The notes under the pieces were generated by a model, which had not been told where the DNA came from, ran no database searches, and saw only the letters and a program-made list of their open reading frames with translations. The position numbers were made by a program, and so were the translations under genes. Below are positions 59,362 to 64,000 of a DNA stretch of 64,000 nt, in pieces. Source of the stretch: Paenibacillus sp. MMS20-IR301 (lineage in GTDB: Bacteria > Bacillota > Bacilli > Paenibacillales > Paenibacillaceae); the NCBI RefSeq assembly GCF_032302195.1, contig NZ_CP135275.1:310001-374000 (forward strand). The letters are read 5' to 3'. The first letter of the stretch is position 1. Each line of letters begins with the position of its first letter.

Positions 59362-60975
59362 TCAGAGCGATTTACGGAATTCTGCGGGGGTCATGCCGGA
59401 GAAATTACGGAACAGCTTGATGAAGTAGCTGGTGTTGTCAAAGCCTAACTGCTCTGCAATTTCAACTATTGAGCTGTTTGTTTGATTCAACAGATCCCGG
59501 GCATACTCCATTTTCAGTTTGGTCACATACTCAATAAAGGTGAGTCCTGTCTCAATCTTGAACAGCCGGCTGAAATGAGTAGGGTTCAGACCAAGCCGGC
59601 GGGCCATTTCATCCATGCTTACCTTGTCGCCAATATGGTTCATGACATAACGCTTGGCTTCAGCCACTTCTTTTCGGACATTCTGTTTCCACATGGATCT
59701 CACCATCAATATCTTATCGTTCAGAAATTCCTCCAGCCATTCCATTAAGTGATCGAGAGTTTCAAGCTCGCGGATCGAGCGCTGATATTTTTCACTATTG
59801 AAATTGTTAACAAAATTTTGCATGACGATATATTTTAGTTCCAGCTCCATGACCATTTTGAGCAGCCAGCTTTTCACGCTCTCCACCGGATACTTCTTAC
59901 CGCTGATATATTTCTTAATATCTGTGACCGTATAAGAGACGAGTGAGCTATTCTCCTGCTGGATGCAGTCTCTTAGTTGCTGAAGGAATTCAGAGTAATG
60001 AACGAACAGATCTTCATGGGTCGTTTTAAAGGGTTCGAGCTTCATAATAGTGCCTTCTGCCGTATAAAAGCGCAGGGTGCGGGAATCCAGTAAGGTCTGA
60101 ATCTGCTTCTTGAGCTCAATCAGGCTTGACGTAGCCTCTCCGTAAAAAAATGAAATCTCCATACGCAGATGAAGCTTTGACATCGTCTGGACATGCCGGA
60201 ATCTGTTTCTGTATTCTTCATGGAGATTGCGGACCAGAATCTGCGGAAAAGGGATGAACAGGATGAACTGCCGTTCGGTTAAGGCGAACTGGATAATTCC
60301 GTCAATTTCAAGAAATTCCTGAAGCACATTATCGATTACAAACTGCATGTTCACAATACCTCCGAACCGCCGTTCCAGCTCATAAGAGCGTTCCGGAATA
60401 GCCAGAACCGGAAGATAAGGAAGCCCCTTTAGCAGCCTTATCCCCATAATCCCGGCCTGCCTGAACCACTCTGCCTCATCCCAGACAGGCTGCTCCACAA
60501 ACATGCGGATGAATCTCGTCCGGATGGCTGAATGATTCTGTGAGACCAGCTTCTGCATCTGCAGAAAATTATTTGCTGAGAGCAGTTTAGCTTCGAGCCG
60601 GGATACAGCCTCCGTAAGCACCGCAATGATCTGATCAATCTGCATGCTTTCTTTCAATATATACTCGGTAACATTCAGCTTCACTGCCTGCCGGGCATAT
60701 TCAAATTCCCCGTGACAGGACAGAATGACCGCCTGAAGCTGAGGGTTGGCTTCCCTGGCCCTGCGGATTAATTCGAGCCCGTCCATCACCGGCATACCGA
60801 TATCGGTAAGCAGGATATCAGGCTGGTGCAGCTGGCAGGCTTCCCAGGCTTGTCTGCCATCCGAGCATACAGCAGACAATTCCAGCCCCAGCGTATCCCA
60901 GGGAATGCTGGCGCTCAAATATTCCAGTACAGGATAGTGATCATCTGCCAAAACCACTTTATATATCAAATCCAT
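59362..60975 (-). CDS. YesN-type response regulator with AraC domain
   Basis: 537 residues. Receiver with VVLADDHY, phosphoacceptor Asp in ILLTDIGMPVMDGLEL and Lys in ILKESM; a long middle region; and C-terminal AraC double helix-turn-helix (MDEMARRLGLNPTHFSRLF, IVEIAEQLGFDNTSYFIKLF, MTPAEFRK). Follows its sensor kinase gene by six bases. Likely controls the deglycosidase-like pair downstream and the divergent ABC importer at 62948. Confidence 0.92.
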   Translation of the reverse strand: MDLIYKVVLADDHYPVLEYLSASIPWDTLGLELSAVCSDGRQAWEACQLHQPDILLTDIGMPVMDGLELIRRAREANPQLQAVILSCHGEFEYARQAVKLNVTEYILKESMQIDQIIAVLTEAVSRLEAKLLSANNFLQMQKLVSQNHSAIRTRFIRMFVEQPVWDEAEWFRQAGIMGIRLLKGLPYLPVLAIPERSYELERRFGGIVNMQFVIDNVLQEFLEIDGIIQFALTERQFILFIPFPQILVRNLHEEYRNRFRHVQTMSKLHLRMEISFFYGEATSSLIELKKQIQTLLDSRTLRFYTAEGTIMKLEPFKTTHEDLFVHYSEFLQQLRDCIQQENSSLVSYTVTDIKKYISGKKYPVESVKSWLLKMVMELELKYIVMQNFVNNFNSEKYQRSIRELETLDHLMEWLEEFLNDKILMVRSMWKQNVRKEVAEAKRYVMNHIGDKVSMDEMARRLGLNPTHFSRLFKIETGLTFIEYVTKLKMEYARDLLNQTNSSIVEIAEQLGFDNTSYFIKLFRNFSGMTPAEFRKSL

Positions 60976-60981
60976 CCGCTC

Positions 60982-62757
60982 CTATCTGTTCATAGGCAAC
61001 ACCAAACGTATGGTTGTGCGCTGCCCGTGAATACTCTCGATGTCCATTTCGAAATCGTCCCCGTAAATTAACTTCATCCGCTGATAGACATTAATTAGTC
61101 CGATGCCGTGAGCAGGCGGGCTGTCCGCCGGTCCGCTAAGATTCCTGGCCTTGATTTCAGCAGCCTTCTGCCGGACATGCTGCAGCAGCGAAGCCAGCTT
61201 AAGCTCATCCATGCCGGTACCGTTATCCTCGACTTTGATATGCAGCATGGATTTTATTTTTGCAATGGAAATGATAATCCTGCCTCCGCCCTGGACGAAT
61301 CCATGCTTATAGGCGTTCTCAATAATCGGCTGCAGAATAAACCGCGGCAGAGCTTCAAGCAGCAATTCTTTGTCCACCTGGACGACAGAATCGGTAGGAT
61401 ATCTCATTGTAAACCGCATTAACTCCATATACTGCTTCGCGGAATCAAGCTCATAGGCAATGGATACAAATTCATCCTGATTCGAAAAAGTGGCCCGCAG
61501 CATAGACGATAAGGAGCCGACGATAAACGCATTCTCCTCATCGTGCTTCATTAGCAGCTTCAGGCGGATGGAGCTAAGCACGTTAAACAGAAAATGCGGG
61601 TTAATCTGCGCCTGCAGCATGGCCATCTCCGCATGGCGTTTCAATTCCTGTTCCATCTCTACCTGCTTGAGCATGAGCTGCACATGATCAAGCATGGTAT
61701 CAAAAGACAGCCCCAGGCTGCCGATCTCATCCTTTCCCCGGATATTGGAGCGCACCATCAGATCTCCGGCCTCCACGCGGCGGGCAACCTTGCCCAGTAC
61801 CAGCACAGGCTTTGTAAATCTGCGCAACAGATACGTTAAGGCGAACAGGAAGCTGACTGCAAAAACAGCCTGCAGGATTAAGCCTGTCCGGCTGATCCCG
61901 TTCAGCTTCTCCGTGAGCTGTTCGTAGGGAGCTACGCTGACCAGTCTCCATTTGGCATACTTAAGCGGCAGCGAGAGGAGCAGCTGATTCTCATCCTTGA
62001 ATTCAACAATATCAGGGAACAGCAGCTCAGCTATGGGCAAGAGCGTATTGAAGTCAGACCCGATAAGATCCGGGTTGCGGTTCGACAGAATCGTCTCCTG
62101 GTCGTTGAGCAGATATACATCCTCTTCTAATGAAGCAAAACGTTCCCGGATCGCGGCCTCGCTGCGGCTGACGATCAGATAAGCATAGGGAGGAGTATTA
62201 AGACCTTCCCGCAAAGCCCGTGCGGTCATGAAGACAAACGGCTTATCCGGCTCCAGTGAGATCAGATAATTGGCTTCCGCCCCCAGAAATAAGGTGTCAT
62301 ACGGTGAGAGCTTCTCCAGGGTCTGGAACCAGCTCTGCCGGCTGAACTGCCTGGGGTCATAGTCATAGAAGGAATAATCAGAATAAGCATGTCCTTCATT
62401 GTCGAGCAGAGTCAGCCTTAAATCCAGGGTGTCGCCCGCCACCTGCTCCAGCCGGTTTGTCAGGGTGCGTGCGGCAACCGGATTGGTTTTGGCATCCTCC
62501 AGCAGGGTTTTCATCTCCGGATCAAAATGCACAAAATTCGAAACCGACACCATCTCTTCGAAGATCACATCAATCTGTGACTGGACAATCGTTAAAGATT
62601 GCGTGGATTTCTCCAGGGAGTGCTCCCGGATAATCAGCTTGGAATATACCGTTGTAATATACAGCATCCCTATCGCTGGTATAACGAGGCAGGCGATAGA
62701 GGTTAGTATCAGTTTTTGCCGGAAGGATAGCTGACTGAATTTAGATCTGTCTTTCAT
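60982..62757 (-). CDS. YesM-type sensor histidine kinase
   Basis: 591 residues. N-terminal membrane segment ~15-35, extracellular Cache-like domain, second membrane segment (GLILQAVFAVSFLFALTYLL), HAMP, QINPHFLFNVLSSIRLKLL with the phosphorylated His, and HATPase_c with ENAYKHGFVQGGG and DNGTGM. Pairs with the regulator directly downstream. The 62758-62938 gap between this and the divergent permease should hold both promoters; it is AT-rich with no palindrome I could assign. Confidence 0.9.
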   Translation of the reverse strand: MKDRSKFSQLSFRQKLILTSIACLVIPAIGMLYITTVYSKLIIREHSLEKSTQSLTIVQSQIDVIFEEMVSVSNFVHFDPEMKTLLEDAKTNPVAARTLTNRLEQVAGDTLDLRLTLLDNEGHAYSDYSFYDYDPRQFSRQSWFQTLEKLSPYDTLFLGAEANYLISLEPDKPFVFMTARALREGLNTPPYAYLIVSRSEAAIRERFASLEEDVYLLNDQETILSNRNPDLIGSDFNTLLPIAELLFPDIVEFKDENQLLLSLPLKYAKWRLVSVAPYEQLTEKLNGISRTGLILQAVFAVSFLFALTYLLRRFTKPVLVLGKVARRVEAGDLMVRSNIRGKDEIGSLGLSFDTMLDHVQLMLKQVEMEQELKRHAEMAMLQAQINPHFLFNVLSSIRLKLLMKHDEENAFIVGSLSSMLRATFSNQDEFVSIAYELDSAKQYMELMRFTMRYPTDSVVQVDKELLLEALPRFILQPIIENAYKHGFVQGGGRIIISIAKIKSMLHIKVEDNGTGMDELKLASLLQHVRQKAAEIKARNLSGPADSPPAHGIGLINVYQRMKLIYGDDFEMDIESIHGQRTTIRLVLPMNR

Positions 62758-62947
62758 GAGTATTCCTCCAGTAATAGATCTTCACTAGACCATGGTACTT
62801 GATTTACCGGTTATCCTCATCCAATAAATTTTTCATTTCAGAAAAAATAATGCTATACAAACTTTTCGCGATAGATAAATTCGTTGCATGTGCAATGAAA
62901 AGAGCAATTTTATAATGAGGATACAAAAATAAAACGAGGTGGAAAAA

Positions 62948-63892
62948 GTGGAGGCTATGCCGAAAGAAGGGACTGTTAAACGGTTCAGCAAGCCGGGGGC
63001 AGGCAAAATGCGCAAGCAGGTTTTTTACGACAATATTGCGGGGTATTTATTCATTTCCCCCATGCTCATTCTAACCGTAACCCTGGTAATTATTCCGATT
63101 CTGTTATCCGGCGTGATCAGCTTTTCGGATTGGAATTTTGTGTCCGGGATCGATGGATTTCATTTTGTCGGGCTGGATAATTATACAAGGCTGGTGCAGG
63201 ATGAATCTTTTCACCGGTCGCTGGTTAACAACCTGATCATGATTGCCGTGGTGCCGGTAGCGATGTTTCTGGCTTTGGTGTTAGCCGCTTTAATCAACAA
63301 GGCGACGTATTTCAAAACCTTTTTCAAAGTGATCTATTTCATGCCCTTTATTTCGAGCTTTGTGGCGATTGCCTTATTGTGGAGAGTGCTGTATCACCCG
63401 AGCAACGGTCCGATTAACGGATTTCTCAGGTCGGTTGGTGTGGACAATCCCCCCATGTGGCTGGCGGACCCCAAGTATGCGCTGATTTCGGTCATGATTA
63501 TTATGGTATGGACTTCGCTCGGCTTCAACATGGTCATTTATCTGGCCGGTCTGCAGAATATTTCACGGGATTTGTATGAAGCTGCGGATGTGGATGGTGC
63601 ATCACAGCTTAGGCAATTCTTCAGAATTACATTGCCTTTATTGTCTCCAACCTCCTTCTTCCTGCTGATCACAGGGATTGTCGGATCCTTCAAGGTGTTT
63701 GATCTGATTATGGTGTTGACGGGTGGCGGACCGGCAGGTTCAACCTCAGTTATTGTATTTTATCTGTATGAGGTTGCATTCGTTAATCTGGAATCGGGTT
63801 ATGCATCTGCAATGGGAATCATTCTGCTGATCCTCATCCTGCTGGTAACCCTGATTCAATGGGTCGGACAAAAGAAATGGGTCAATTACTAG
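62948..63892 (+). CDS. CUT1 sugar ABC permease (MsmF/UgpA-like)
   Basis: 314 residues from GTG 62948, five bases after GAGGTGG; a GTG at 62939 and an ATG at 62957 are alternatives. Six membrane segments, N-terminal NIAGYLFISPMLILTVTLVI and EAA loop DLYEAADVDGASQLRQFFRITLPLLSPTS. First subunit of an importer whose partner begins at 63904; binding protein and enzymes presumably follow beyond the window. Confidence 0.87.
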   Translation: MEAMPKEGTVKRFSKPGAGKMRKQVFYDNIAGYLFISPMLILTVTLVIIPILLSGVISFSDWNFVSGIDGFHFVGLDNYTRLVQDESFHRSLVNNLIMIAVVPVAMFLALVLAALINKATYFKTFFKVIYFMPFISSFVAIALLWRVLYHPSNGPINGFLRSVGVDNPPMWLADPKYALISVMIIMVWTSLGFNMVIYLAGLQNISRDLYEAADVDGASQLRQFFRITLPLLSPTSFFLLITGIVGSFKVFDLIMVLTGGGPAGSTSVIVFYLYEVAFVNLESGYASAMGIILLILILLVTLIQWVGQKKWVNY

Positions 63893-63903
63893 GAGGTTAG
63901 AAC

Positions 63904-64000
63904 ATGCGATCGATCAAGCTAAGCCGCGTTATTGTGACACTGTTCATGGGATTCGCTGGGATACTGTTTATTATGCCTTTCTTATGGATGCTCTCTGCTT
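63904..64000 (+). CDS. CUT1 sugar ABC permease, 3' part outside window
   Basis: Starts with ATG 63904 after TAGGAGG and is cut by the window end after 32 codons. The visible residues contain a first membrane segment followed by LFIMPFLWMLSA, the standard start of MalG/MsmG-type permeases. Confidence 0.8.
   Translation, partial: MRSIKLSRVIVTLFMGFAGILFIMPFLWMLSA

Overview
The window looks like chromosomal DNA of a Paenibacillus-type member of the Bacillota. Supporting signs are strong GGAGG ribosome binding sites with frequent GTG and TTG starts, two YesM/YesN-type two-component systems, carbohydrate ABC loci of the LplABC type without their own ATPase, an SLH-anchored surface protein, an LXG-like polymorphic toxin and palindromic intergenic repeats. 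Species and genome position cannot be read from the sequence. No rRNA, tRNA or CRISPR array was seen.

Layout. 1-3.7 kb: amino-sugar/tagatose-type catabolic operon (nagA, ROK kinase, class II aldolase, a 32-codon remnant of a PfkB kinase, DeoR regulator). 4.0-7.4 kb: ABC ATPase, a solitary TnpB element with its probable omega-RNA, and a DHH phosphoesterase. 7.9-10.7 kb: toxin/immunity pair and a degraded AraC fragment. 10.9-13.4 kb: TetR/YhgE-like/CarD operon with TetR-type operators. 13.6-16.1 kb: a deletion scar joining a response regulator to an ABC permease tail, then a large SLH protein with transcobalamin-like architecture.

16.1-35.1 kb is the most striking region. A long minus-strand run encodes a class III aminotransferase, a TauABC-like importer, an SsuD-like FMN monooxygenase, an Ssu-like importer with two permeases, an amidohydrolase, an S1P-lyase-like PLP enzyme and a GPH symporter. 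Divergent from it lie a GntR/UTRA regulator, a glycyl radical enzyme, its activase and a short-chain dehydrogenase. I read this as an organosulfonate locus with an O2-dependent arm (SsuD) and an O2-sensitive arm (taurine to sulfoacetaldehyde to isethionate to sulfite plus acetaldehyde), both facing one regulator whose probable palindromic operator covers both promoters. The glycyl radical enzyme's substrate is inferred from context.

35.1-42.9 kb: LacI-controlled fructan/sucrose locus (two permeases, binding protein, GH32, fructokinase). 43.2-46.9 kb: flavodiiron protein, NADH:rubredoxin oxidoreductase, rubredoxin and a Crp/Fnr regulator, an O2/NO detoxification module. 47.0-49.3 kb: MarR, NmrA-like and uronate-dehydrogenase-like genes. 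49.8-57.9 kb: YesM/YesN system, ABC importer and GH43 glycosidase. 57.9-64 kb: a two-gene set resembling the subunits of bacterial C-glycoside deglycosidases, a second YesM/YesN system and the start of a divergent sugar ABC importer that runs off the window. Three gene remnants and several repeat clusters show recent remodelling.
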